Source: Clostridia bacterium (GTDB lineage: Bacteria; Bacillota; Clostridia; Christensenellales; Borkfalkiaceae). From it: DNA of 64,000 nucleotides. Below the pieces are notes generated by a model that was not told the DNA's origin, ran no database searches, and was given only the letters and a program-made list of their open reading frames with translations. The stretch lies in contig JAFVYV010000003.1 in NCBI GenBank assembly GCA_017508485.1, positions 30,522 to 94,521 on the forward strand. The letters run 5' to 3'. The position numbers and the translations under genes were made by a program. Every line of letters starts with the position of its first letter. The first letter of the stretch is position 1. Positions 44,061-53,252 of the stretch are shown here, one piece after another.

Positions 44061-46618
44061 TTAAATTTTATCCTTTAAATCTACTAAAATTTGGAACGCT
44101 TGTATTGGAGAAATAGAATTTAAGTCAAGCCTTTCCAAAATCTTTTCAACTTCCGTTTTTTCAACAACAGTTTCTTCATAAACGGTGTCATTTTTAATAT
44201 TTTTTGAAGATTCAAGTTGTTTTAGAACGGTTTTTGCCTTTTTAGTAATATCTTGCTTAATGCCTGCAAGTGACGCAACTTCAATACCAAAACTTCTACT
44301 TGCACCACCCCTAACAATCTTTCTCATAAAAACTATATCCCCGCCAATTTCTTTAACGGTAACCTTATAATTTTTAACGTTAGGTTTTAAGTTTTCAAGC
44401 TCAACAAGTTCGTGGTAATGCGTTGCAAAAAGAGTTTTTGCTTTTATATTATCAACCAAATACTCAAGCACAGCCCAAGCAATACTTAACCCGTCGTAAG
44501 TGCTTGTACCCCTACCTAATTCATCAACTATTATTAAACTATTTTCTGTAGCATTGTTTAATATGTTTGCCATTTCGCTCATTTCAACCATAAAGGTACT
44601 TTGGTCTAAAATAAGGTTATCACTTGCGCCAATTCTGGTAAACACTTTATCTATAATAGGAATTTCTGCTGATTTTGCAGGAACAAACGACCCCATATGC
44701 GCCATTATAGTAATTAGGGCAACTTGTCTCATATAAGTACTTTTACCAGCCATATTCGGGCCAGTTAGAACGATAGCAGTAGTTTCTTTATCAAAACAAG
44801 CATTGTTAGAAACAAACCTTTCTTTACATAAAAGTTCAACGATAGGATGTCTTCCTTCAACAACGTTAAAATCACTTCCTAAAGGTTGCATTTTAGGTCT
44901 AACGTAATTATTTTCCTTAGCAACCGTTGCCAAACTATTTAAGGCATCTAAAACGCCGATTGCCGTAGATGCTTTAATTAGAAGGTCAATTTTAGAAAGA
45001 AGCAAGGTTTTAATTTTGTTAAAAATAGCACTCTCTAGTTTAATTGCTTTTTCACTACTAGTTAGAATTTTTTCTTCTAATTCCTTAAGTTCTTCCGTAA
45101 TATATCTTTCTGCGTTAACAAGCGTTTGTTTTCTAACGTATTCGTAAGGAACTGCATTTTTGAAAGAGTTAGTAACTTCAATATAGTAGCCAAAAACCCT
45201 ATTATAATCTACTTTTAAGGTTCTTATTCCAGTCTTTTCTCTTTCGCGTTCTGCTAAATCTTTTATTAATTGAACACCGTTTTTGCCAATTTCACGAAGG
45301 TCGTCAAGTTCTTTATCAAAACCGTCTGCAATATATCCACCGTCCTTCATATTTGTAGGCAAATTAGGATTTATTGCGCTTTTTAATAGAGAAGAAAGTT
45401 CGGCAAAATCGCCTAAATCTTCCGTTAATTCTTTTATCAAAGGAACTTCAATTCCTGAAAGTTGGAATTTAATTGACGGTAAAACGTTTAGCGATTCGCC
45501 TATCGCAAGAACGTCTCTTGGCATTAAGTTGCCGTTAGAAATTTTGCCCGTTAATCTTCCTAAATCCCTAATATTATTCAATAACTCAGTAAGGGTTTGT
45601 CTTAATAAAACGTTGTCAAAAAATACACTAACACCATCTAAACGACCGTTGATTTTTTCAATATCTTGAAGTGGAGATAAAATCCAAGAATTAAGCGTTC
45701 TTGCACCCATACTTGTACAAGTTTTATCTAGCGCCCACAAAAGAGAACCGTATCTTTTGCCATCTTTTTGAGTTTTTACAAGTTCAAGATTTTTAACTGC
45801 GTTAATATCTAATTTTAAATGTTCGTTATTTTCAACAAATTCTAATTTAACAATGTTAGAAAGTGCGTGTTTTGCGTTTCAATCAAATAAGAAATAAGCG
45901 CACCTGCAGCAGAAACACCAACCTTATTTTCTTCAATACTAAAAGAAAGCAAATTAAGTACTTCAAACTGCTTTTTCAAAGTCTTTTCAGCAGAAGCATA
46001 ACTAAAGTTAGAGTCGGTATAAAGTAAAAAGCTAGGTACTACTTTATGAGTAACTAATGGAATATCTTTAGAAAGTTCAAATAAAGCAGAATTTGAAATT
46101 ATTTCAACAGGAGAAACCCTAACTAAAGCATCTAAAAAGTCGGTAAAGCCCCTTTCCCCTGAAAAGGTTTGCACAAAAAACTCACCAGTAGTAATGTCAA
46201 CCCAAGAAATAGCATATTCCTTTCCGATTAAACAAACTGATGCAATAAAATTGTTGTTTTTTTCATCAATTAAACTATCTTCAATAATCGTTCCTGCAGT
46301 TACAATTCTAACAACGTCTCTTTTAACAAGTTCTTTGCCATTTGGTTCTGAAAGTTGTTCACAAATAGCAACACGCTTACCTAAAGAAACAAGTTTTGAT
46401 ATGTATAAATCGGCTGCGTGATGTGGAACGCCACACATTGGTGCTCTTTCTGAAAGCCCACAATCTCTACCAGTTAAAGTTAAGTCTAAAAGTTTTGACG
46501 CTTCCTTTGCATCATCAAAAAATAGTTCGTAAAAATCGCCTAATCTATAAAAAACTAGATAATCTGGATTTTTTTCCTTAACTTCAATATAATGTTGCAT
46601 CATTGGTGATAAAGCCAT
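44061..46618 (-). pseudogene. mutS: DNA mismatch repair protein MutS, split by a one-base frameshift
   Basis: Two abutting frames make one MutS. The first (46618 to 45842) has the N-terminal mismatch-binding domain (MMQHYIEVKEKNPDYLVFYRLGDFYELF) and ends early after ETQNTHFLTLLN. The other frame continues exactly there (IVKLEFVENNEHLKLD...) and carries the lever, clamp and ATPase parts (TGPNMAGKSTYMRQ, DELGRGTSTYDG). Loss of one base near 45855 (CTAAACATT to CTAACATT would explain it) breaks the frame; restoring it gives 852 residues, a normal length. If real, the strain would be mismatch-repair deficient; otherwise a read error. Confidence 0.92.
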
Positions 46619-46628
46619 ATTATTTCTC

Positions 46629-47948
46629 CTAAACGAGTTCGCCTGTTAGCGAAATTCCACCCGTTTTTGTAATTTTTACGTTAACAAATTTACCTATCAA
46701 ATTTTCACCACTACCAAAGTAGCACATTCTGTTAAATTCATCTCTACCTAAATACATATTCTTTTTGTCGTCAAAATCTTCACAAAGGACTTCAACAACT
46801 TTGTCTTTATATTCTAAAGAAATTTCCTTTGCAATTTGATTTTGAAGTTCAATTAGCCTTTGTATTCTGTCTTTAGAAACGCTTTCTTCAATTTGACCAT
46901 CCATTTTATCAGCAACAGTTCCCTTTCTTCTTGAATAAACAAAGGTAAACGCACCGTTAAAACGACAAGTTTTAACTAAATCTAAAGTGTCTAAAAAATC
47001 TTCTTCCGTCTCATAAGGGAAACCAACCATAATATCGGTAGTAATGCTAATATTTGGTATTTTTGCTTTTAATTTTTCAATTTTTTCTAGATAGTCTTCC
47101 CTTGTGTATCTTCTATTCATAAGGTTTAGCACCTTTGAAGAACCTGCTTGAACAGGAAGATGAATGTACTTACAAATTTTATCGCTATAAAGCATTGCAT
47201 CAATAAGTTCATCAGACAAATCTTTAGGGTGGTTCGTCATAAATCTAATTCTAAAATTACCCTTGATATCAGCAATTTTCTTTAGTAGAATAGGGAAAGT
47301 AACGTTTTCATCATTAAAATCTAACCCGTAAGAATTAACGTTTTGACCAAGCAAGGTAATTTCTTTATAGCCAAGTTCAACAATGTGCCTACATTCTTCC
47401 AAAATATCGTCCATTTTTCTACTTCTTTCCCTGCCCCTAACGTAAGGAACTATACAGTAAGTACAAAAATTGTTGCAACCGTAAGTAATATTTACCCAAG
47501 CATTAGGATAACTTGTTCTAAACTTTGGCGTTTCTTCACAAATTGCCTTTTCCTTTTCTAAAACTTCAATTACAGTTTTTTTACTTGCAATTCTTTTGTT
47601 TAATAAACTTTCAAAGTCATCTAAATTATGAGTACCGAAAATAATATCAACAAAAGGAAATTTTTTGTGCAACTCTTTTGCAACGTTATCTTGTTGCGTC
47701 ATACATCCACAAACGCCAATTATTAAATTTGGTTTACTTTTTTTAAGTTTTTTAAGTGCGCCAATATTACCAAAAGCGTGGTTTTCAGCATTTTCCCTTA
47801 TAGCACAAGTATTAAAAAGAATAACGTCTGCATCTTCAATATTTTCAGCGTACACGTAACCTAGCTTACATAAAATTCCTGCAAGTTTTTCGGATTCGTG
47901 AACGTTCATTTGACAGCCGTAAGTCACAATATGATAAGTTTTTACCAT
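46629..47948 (-). CDS. miaB: tRNA-2-methylthio-N6-dimethylallyladenosine synthase
   Basis: A 439-residue radical-SAM methylthiotransferase acting on i6A37 made by MiaA. N-terminal UPF0004 domain with its three cysteines (YGCQMN, NTCAIREN, GCMTQ), the radical-SAM cluster motif GCNNFCTYCIVPYVRG, and a C-terminal TRAM domain. It leads the miaB-mutS-mutL-miaA-ynbB operon. Ribosome binding site AAGGTGG. Confidence 0.96.
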   Translation of the reverse strand: MVKTYHIVTYGCQMNVHESEKLAGILCKLGYVYAENIEDADVILFNTCAIRENAENHAFGNIGALKKLKKSKPNLIIGVCGCMTQQDNVAKELHKKFPFVDIIFGTHNLDDFESLLNKRIASKKTVIEVLEKEKAICEETPKFRTSYPNAWVNITYGCNNFCTYCIVPYVRGRERSRKMDDILEECRHIVELGYKEITLLGQNVNSYGLDFNDENVTFPILLKKIADIKGNFRIRFMTNHPKDLSDELIDAMLYSDKICKYIHLPVQAGSSKVLNLMNRRYTREDYLEKIEKLKAKIPNISITTDIMVGFPYETEEDFLDTLDLVKTCRFNGAFTFVYSRRKGTVADKMDGQIEESVSKDRIQRLIELQNQIAKEISLEYKDKVVEVLCEDFDDKKNMYLGRDEFNRMCYFGSGENLIGKFVNVKITKTGGISLTGELV

Positions 47949-47981
47949 AAAACCACCTTGTATAATTAAAAAATCTTAATT

Positions 47982-48010
47982 ATTATACCACATAGATTAA
48001 AAAAACTCAA
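47982..48010 (-). promoter_or_regulatory. Promoter of the miaB-mutSL-miaA operon
   Basis: On the reverse strand TTGAGT (48005-48010), 17 bases, TATAAT (47982-47987) with extended TG (TGGTATAAT). Confidence 0.75.
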
Positions 48011-48098
48011 TATTTCTTTAAATTAAAATTAATAAATTATATATATTTAAAGGCAAAAACTGAAGAATATTATTTTTAATTTTATAAATACTACTTTT

Positions 48099-50294
48099 AT
48101 GAAAAGAAAAATTATAAGCGGTATACTTTTAAGTTTTTTAGTCATTTTGCTTTTTAGTGTTGCTATTTTCTATATTTTAACAAGCAGTTATAAATTAGAT
48201 GAGCAAAAATTTGTTGATGCAAAAAACTCTATAACCTATTTTTCAAAAGACGGCGAAGTTTTAGATACGCTTTCAAAAAACGTTAGCGTTGAAGAAATAA
48301 AAAATATACCAAAAAATACAAAAAATGCTTTTATTGCGATTGAAGATAAAAGATTTTATAAACATAACGGAATTGATTATAAAGGCTTGTTAAGGGCAAC
48401 TGTTAATAACCTAAAAAGTATGTCTTTTAAAGAAGGTGGGTCAACAATAACGCAACAATTAATAAAAAACACTCATTTAACAAACGAAAAAACAATAAAA
48501 AGAAAGTTAATTGAGTTTAGACTTGCTAAAAAACTTGAAAAAAGATATTCAAAAGATAAAATTTTAGAGACCTATCTTAACACCATTTACTTTGGTGAAA
48601 ACACTTTTGGTATTTCAGACGCATCAAAAACCTATTTTGGAAAAGAAGTTAATAATCTAACCTTAAAAGAAAGTGCAGTTCTTGCTGGTATTGTAAAAGC
48701 ACCTTCAATATATTCCCCTTTTAGAAATTACAATAAGTGCATAAACAGGGCAAATTTAGTTCTTAAAAAAATGTTAGAAGAAAAACTAATTAGTCAAGAT
48801 GAATATAACCTTGCTATCAATGAAAACTTAAGCCTAAACGGCGTAAAAAGTGAAAAAAATAGTTATATAACTGCTTGTTCAAAAATAGTTGATTCTTTAA
48901 TTGATTCAAACAAAATTAAGGGTAAAAATATAAAAATTTATACAAATTTTTCTAAAAAACACCAAGATTTGCTGGAAGAAAGCCTTAATTTATACAATGG
49001 CAACTACAATAAATCTGGAATAATAATTGATAATGATGGAAACGCCTTGGCAATGGTAGGAAAAGAAAATAAAAGACACCAACTTGGCTCTATTATAAAA
49101 CCCTTATTAGTGTATGCTCCGGCAATTGAAGAAGGACTCATTGATGAAATAACCCCTATTTTAGATGAAAAAACTGACTTTGGTGGCTATACCCCTTCAA
49201 ATTATAATGAAAAATATTACGGATATATAAGCGCAAAAGATGCTTTAGCAAAAAGTTCTAACGTTTGCGCTGTAAAAGTGCTTAATTATTTAGGAATTGA
49301 TAAATTAGTTGATTATGCAAAAAAGTTTAATATTGAAATTGAAGAAAGTAATAAAAACCTATCTTTAGCATTAGGAACTTCTTCAGGTAACGTTAGTTTT
49401 TTTGACGTAGTCGCGTGTTATAATTCGTTTGCAAATAACGGAATTTACAAAGAATATTCTTTGATAAATAAAATAACTGACAACAACGGAAAAACCCTTT
49501 ATTTACCTAAAGAAAATAGGCACAAAGTTTTTAGTGAAAGCACCGCTTTTATAATAAGTGATATATTAGAAGAAACGGTTAACACAGGTACGGCAAAAAA
49601 TATGAAATTAGATTTTCCTATATCGGCAAAAACTGGTACTGTCGGCAACAAAAATGGCAATACTGACGCCTATGCAATATCTTATACAAAAGACTATGCA
49701 GTTGGAATATGGCTTGAAAATGAAAATTATATGGAAAATAGTATTACAGGTGGTACGATACCATCAAAAATTAGTAAAGAAATATGGCAAAATTTATACA
49801 AAAATTCTCGCCCTACTAATTTTGAAAAACCAAATATGGTAGAAAAAATTTCTTTAGACAAAATCTCATACGACGTTGACCATAAAATAGTTTTAGCAGA
49901 TGAAGTAGCGCCAAAAAGATTTTTAATAGATGGTTATTTTAAAACTTCAAACTTACCAAAAGAAAAATCAAACCGTTTTTCTTACCCTATATGTGAAAAT
50001 CATATTTTATCAGTAAATATCAACACAATTAGCATACAATTATGTCAGACACAACTATATGATTATAAAATTTATAGAGAGTTTAATAACAAAAAAACAC
50101 TAATTTATGATAGTAAAAATAAAGAAAACAAGTTTAATTTTAATGATGAAAATTTAGAAAAAGGAATTTATCAATATACAATTATTCCCTACTATACTTT
50201 TAACAATCAAGAGTTTTTAGGAAAACCATATTTGTCAAACAAAATATTAATTACTTCAAAAAATATTCCTTTAGAAAACTGGTGGCAAGAATAA
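48099..50294 (+). CDS. Class A penicillin-binding protein (transglycosylase/transpeptidase)
   Basis: A 731-residue bifunctional cell-wall synthase. One N-terminal membrane helix, then the GT51 glycosyltransferase domain (AIEDKRFYKHNGID, GGSTITQQLIKN), then the transpeptidase with SxxK in GSIIKP, SSN and KTGT. A C-terminal beta region of about 130 residues follows. It is a forward-strand single gene among reverse-strand ones. No Shine-Dalgarno; TATAAA lies ten bases before the ATG. It resembles PbpF/PbpG-type proteins, but I do not choose between them. Confidence 0.92.
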   Translation: MKRKIISGILLSFLVILLFSVAIFYILTSSYKLDEQKFVDAKNSITYFSKDGEVLDTLSKNVSVEEIKNIPKNTKNAFIAIEDKRFYKHNGIDYKGLLRATVNNLKSMSFKEGGSTITQQLIKNTHLTNEKTIKRKLIEFRLAKKLEKRYSKDKILETYLNTIYFGENTFGISDASKTYFGKEVNNLTLKESAVLAGIVKAPSIYSPFRNYNKCINRANLVLKKMLEEKLISQDEYNLAINENLSLNGVKSEKNSYITACSKIVDSLIDSNKIKGKNIKIYTNFSKKHQDLLEESLNLYNGNYNKSGIIIDNDGNALAMVGKENKRHQLGSIIKPLLVYAPAIEEGLIDEITPILDEKTDFGGYTPSNYNEKYYGYISAKDALAKSSNVCAVKVLNYLGIDKLVDYAKKFNIEIEESNKNLSLALGTSSGNVSFFDVVACYNSFANNGIYKEYSLINKITDNNGKTLYLPKENRHKVFSESTAFIISDILEETVNTGTAKNMKLDFPISAKTGTVGNKNGNTDAYAISYTKDYAVGIWLENENYMENSITGGTIPSKISKEIWQNLYKNSRPTNFEKPNMVEKISLDKISYDVDHKIVLADEVAPKRFLIDGYFKTSNLPKEKSNRFSYPICENHILSVNINTISIQLCQTQLYDYKIYREFNNKKTLIYDSKNKENKFNFNDENLEKGIYQYTIIPYYTFNNQEFLGKPYLSNKILITSKNIPLENWWQE
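50040..50054. repeat. Dispersed palindrome, copy D (one mismatch)
   Basis: TTATGTCAGACACAA, one change from the exact copies, inside the penicillin-binding protein gene. Confidence 0.55.
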
Positions 50295-50295
50295 T

Positions 50296-50327
50296 AAAAA
50301 AGACCTGAAATTTTTCAGGCCTTTTTG
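50296..50327. terminator. Bidirectional terminator between PBP gene and thiI
   Basis: AAAAAGACCTGAAA and TTTCAGGCCTTTTT arms (one mismatch), A run before and T run after, serving both converging genes. Confidence 0.85.
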
Positions 50328-50339
50328 TTTTAAATTTTA

Positions 50340-51494
50340 TTAAAATTGATATTTTTCTGCATTTTGAATTGCTTCTTCAATAAGTGATTCCATATCAAAT
50401 TTTGCTTCTTCTTGTTTTGCAGTCTCAATACTTGGCTTAATTACAGGGAATTTTGGTAAAAATACCGTACAACAGTCTTCATAAGGAAGAATTGAAGTGT
50501 CATAAGTATCAATATCTTTTGAAATTTTAATAATATCAAGTTTGTCAAACGCAACAAGTGGTCTTAAAATAGGCATATTTAGCACTTCTTCAGTACAAGT
50601 CATACCTTCAATAGTTTGACTTGCAACTTGACCTAAACTTTCCCCTGTTATAATTGCTTGTGCGCCTATCTTTTTAGACAATCTTTCAGCAATTCTCATC
50701 ATAATTCTACGCATTATAGTAATCATATAATCATCTCTTGCGTATTTATGAATTGCTTCTTGTATTTTTGTAAATGAAACAACGTATAAATTCATACCAC
50801 CGTTGTATTCAGACACTTTTTTAGTTAACTCTATAACCTTTTCTTTAGCGGCTTCGCCAGTATAAGGATAACTATGAAAATGGACACAATCTAATTTCAT
50901 ACCCCTTTTAGCCATCATATAACCGGCCACAGGACTATCAATACCACCTGATATTAACAACAAACCCTTTCCTGCAGAGCCAACCGGCATACCACTTATA
51001 CCATATTCAACGTCACAATATATAAAAGTTTTCCCGTCTTCTCTAATATCAACGTTAATTAAATGGTCAGGATTAGAAACGTTTACAGTTAAATCTTTAT
51101 AATTATCTAAAACTCTACCGCCAAGTTCCCTACAAGCATCCATTGAACGAATAGGAAAAGTCTTGTCGGCACGGTTAACGGCAACCTTAAAAGTTCCAGT
51201 TTTACCCTTACAAACTTCTAAAACGGCTTCTGAAATCAATTCAAAGTCGTTATCAACAACAAGTCCCTTGCTAAAAGTATGTACGCCTGGTATTTTCTTT
51301 AACTTATCACAAATTAAATCATAATCGTTAATATCAAAATCATCAACAACGTATCTACTGTGTAAAGCAGTAAAATTGTGGTTTATATCTTTTAGTGAAC
51401 TTTCAATATTTGATTGAAGTAATCTTTCAAAATAGCCACGATTTTTACCTTTTAAGTGTATTTCACAAAATCTTATAATTATTACAGTCTTCAT
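50340..51494 (-). CDS. thiI: tRNA 4-thiouridine synthetase ThiI
   Basis: A 384-residue enzyme with ferredoxin-like and THUMP domains followed by the PP-loop (SGGIDSPVAGYMMAKRG). It thiolates U8 of tRNA. The C-terminal rhodanese domain of the E. coli form is absent, as in Gram-positive bacteria; sulfur is then passed directly from a cysteine desulfurase, encoded just upstream with a four-base overlap. Confidence 0.95.
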   Translation of the reverse strand: MKTVIIIRFCEIHLKGKNRGYFERLLQSNIESSLKDINHNFTALHSRYVVDDFDINDYDLICDKLKKIPGVHTFSKGLVVDNDFELISEAVLEVCKGKTGTFKVAVNRADKTFPIRSMDACRELGGRVLDNYKDLTVNVSNPDHLINVDIREDGKTFIYCDVEYGISGMPVGSAGKGLLLISGGIDSPVAGYMMAKRGMKLDCVHFHSYPYTGEAAKEKVIELTKKVSEYNGGMNLYVVSFTKIQEAIHKYARDDYMITIMRRIMMRIAERLSKKIGAQAIITGESLGQVASQTIEGMTCTEEVLNMPILRPLVAFDKLDIIKISKDIDTYDTSILPYEDCCTVFLPKFPVIKPSIETAKQEEAKFDMESLIEEAIQNAEKYQF

Positions 51495-52612
51495 TGCATT
51501 ACCTTTTTTAAGTTTTCAACGGTCAAATTAAACACGTTAACAAACTCTTTTATTTCTTCTAAAGTATTTTCAGGGTTAAAACTAATTCTAACAACCCCTT
51601 CTAAAACGTCTTTTTTATATCCACAAGCCTCAATAACCCTGCTATATCTATTTTTTGAAGAACAAGCAGAGCCGTTACCAACAATATACCCTTCTTTTTC
51701 AAGAAGATGCATAACCGTTTCACCCCTTAAGCCTTTAGCAGAAACGGTTAAAATATACGGACTTGAATTTTTACTTGAAATTATTTCAAAATCCTCTTTA
51801 TTTAAGTTATCTTTAATATAATTTTTAAGACATAAAACCTTTTGAAAATTATCTTTAATATTTTCATATTTTTCTTTAGCAGCAAACTCAAAAACTTTAA
51901 TACCAAAAACGTTTTCAGTACCACTTCTAAGTCCGTTTTCTTGTCCACCACCAAAAATTAACGGTGTAAGTGTAAGTCCTTTTTTGAAAATCAACGCGCC
52001 AACACCTTTTAGCGCATTAATTTTGTGTGCGCTTATTGAATAAAGGTCAATATCATTAGATATTGCATACTCAATTTTGCCATATGCTTGTACTCCGTCA
52101 ACGTGAAAAATAATTTTTGGATTTATTTTTTTAACTTCTTTAGCAATAAAGTTAACGTCGTTTATAGCACCAGTTTCATTATTAACGTGCATAACGGAAA
52201 TAAAACCTACTTCATTTTCTTTAACAAACTCTAAAAGTTTTTCTAGGTTAACGCTACCATCTTTATTAAGGTCAAAAAAGAAAACTTGTTTACCCCTATT
52301 TTTAAGTTCTAAAAATGATTTGTAAACTGCAGAATGTTCCCCTTTTGTCGTGCAATAATAACCACGTTTTGAAAGCCCAAAAATCGCTAAATTGTCACTT
52401 TCAGAGCCACAAGAAGTAAAACATATATCTTTATTTAACGCCCTTAAAGTTGATAAAATATACTCTTTTGCGCTTTTAATTTCTTTTAAAGCAGAAATTC
52501 CACCAGAATATAAACCTGATGGATTAAAATAATTTTCACTATTAAAAACTTCTGCCTTATTTAAAGCATTTATAGAAGGTTTTGTTGTTGCAGCATTATC
52601 TAAATAGACCAT
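51491..52612 (-). CDS. Cysteine desulfurase (NifS/NifZ type, ThiI partner)
   Basis: A 373-residue PLP enzyme that takes sulfur from cysteine. N-terminus VYLDNAATTKPS, PLP lysine in SAHKINALKGVGAL and the catalytic cysteine in NGSACSSK. The placement directly before thiI indicates a dedicated sulfur donor for tRNA s4U, as B. subtilis NifZ (YrvO/NifZ group). Overlaps the upstream gene by 13 bases. Confidence 0.93.
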   Translation of the reverse strand: MVYLDNAATTKPSINALNKAEVFNSENYFNPSGLYSGGISALKEIKSAKEYILSTLRALNKDICFTSCGSESDNLAIFGLSKRGYYCTTKGEHSAVYKSFLELKNRGKQVFFFDLNKDGSVNLEKLLEFVKENEVGFISVMHVNNETGAINDVNFIAKEVKKINPKIIFHVDGVQAYGKIEYAISNDIDLYSISAHKINALKGVGALIFKKGLTLTPLIFGGGQENGLRSGTENVFGIKVFEFAAKEKYENIKDNFQKVLCLKNYIKDNLNKEDFEIISSKNSSPYILTVSAKGLRGETVMHLLEKEGYIVGNGSACSSKNRYSRVIEACGYKKDVLEGVVRISFNPENTLEEIKEFVNVFNLTVENLKKVMQ

Positions 52613-53193
52613 TTAAAATCTCTCTCTAAAACTAATTTACTTGAAAATTTATATACGTTTAATATCATTTGTTCAGTACAATCTAAAACTAGAACAATCT
52701 TTTTTGCATCTTGCGTAAAGGCAATATAATAAAAGCCTTTATCTTCAGATGGTTCTTCGTTAAAAGTTGCCTTTATAACCTTAACGTTTGGCATTGAAGT
52801 TTCTCTTTTATAAGTTTCACTATCAACTTTTCCTATTTGGTAAACGTTTATAGTGTTAAATTGTATAACGGAAACCCTTTTTGAATTTTTGTAAATTTTT
52901 GAAACAATCATATGACCTGAATTAAAACAATAATCATAATCAATATATTGTTTATTTGCAAGTTTCCAAAAAATTGCACCAAGCCAAAACAAAGCAGTTA
53001 CTGGAAGAAAAGTTATCGTAACGGCTTCAATAATATACTCGTCAACAAAGTTTACCCCCCCGTTAAAGGTGTAAAGTAGCCAAATTACACCCAAAACAAA
53101 ACAAGTTATAAACAAAATTCTAAAAGTTTTATATCTTTTTAACGGCTTCTCTGGATATTTTACCAAAGAAGTTTCTTCATAATAAAGGTCCAT
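52600..53193 (-). CDS. Membrane protein of unknown function (DUF6106-like)
   Basis: A 197-residue protein with two membrane helices (residues about 25-45 and 60-80) and a C-terminal beta-rich domain resembling a PH-like fold. I think of the DUF6106 family from Clostridia but cannot confirm it. It overlaps the cysteine desulfurase gene, so it leads the thiI unit. No function can be given. Confidence 0.6.
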   Translation of the reverse strand: MDLYYEETSLVKYPEKPLKRYKTFRILFITCFVLGVIWLLYTFNGGVNFVDEYIIEAVTITFLPVTALFWLGAIFWKLANKQYIDYDYCFNSGHMIVSKIYKNSKRVSVIQFNTINVYQIGKVDSETYKRETSMPNVKVIKATFNEEPSEDKGFYYIAFTQDAKKIVLVLDCTEQMILNVYKFSSKLVLERDFKWSI

Positions 53194-53252
53194 ACTTTTC
53201 CCCTTAATTTTTAACTGTATAATAGTTTAACACAATTAATAAAATAACACAA

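Noticed and set aside
45842..45860. Programmed -1 frameshift in mutS
   Set aside because: The junction has no slippery heptamer in the correct phase and no evident downstream hairpin; mutS is not known to use recoding.
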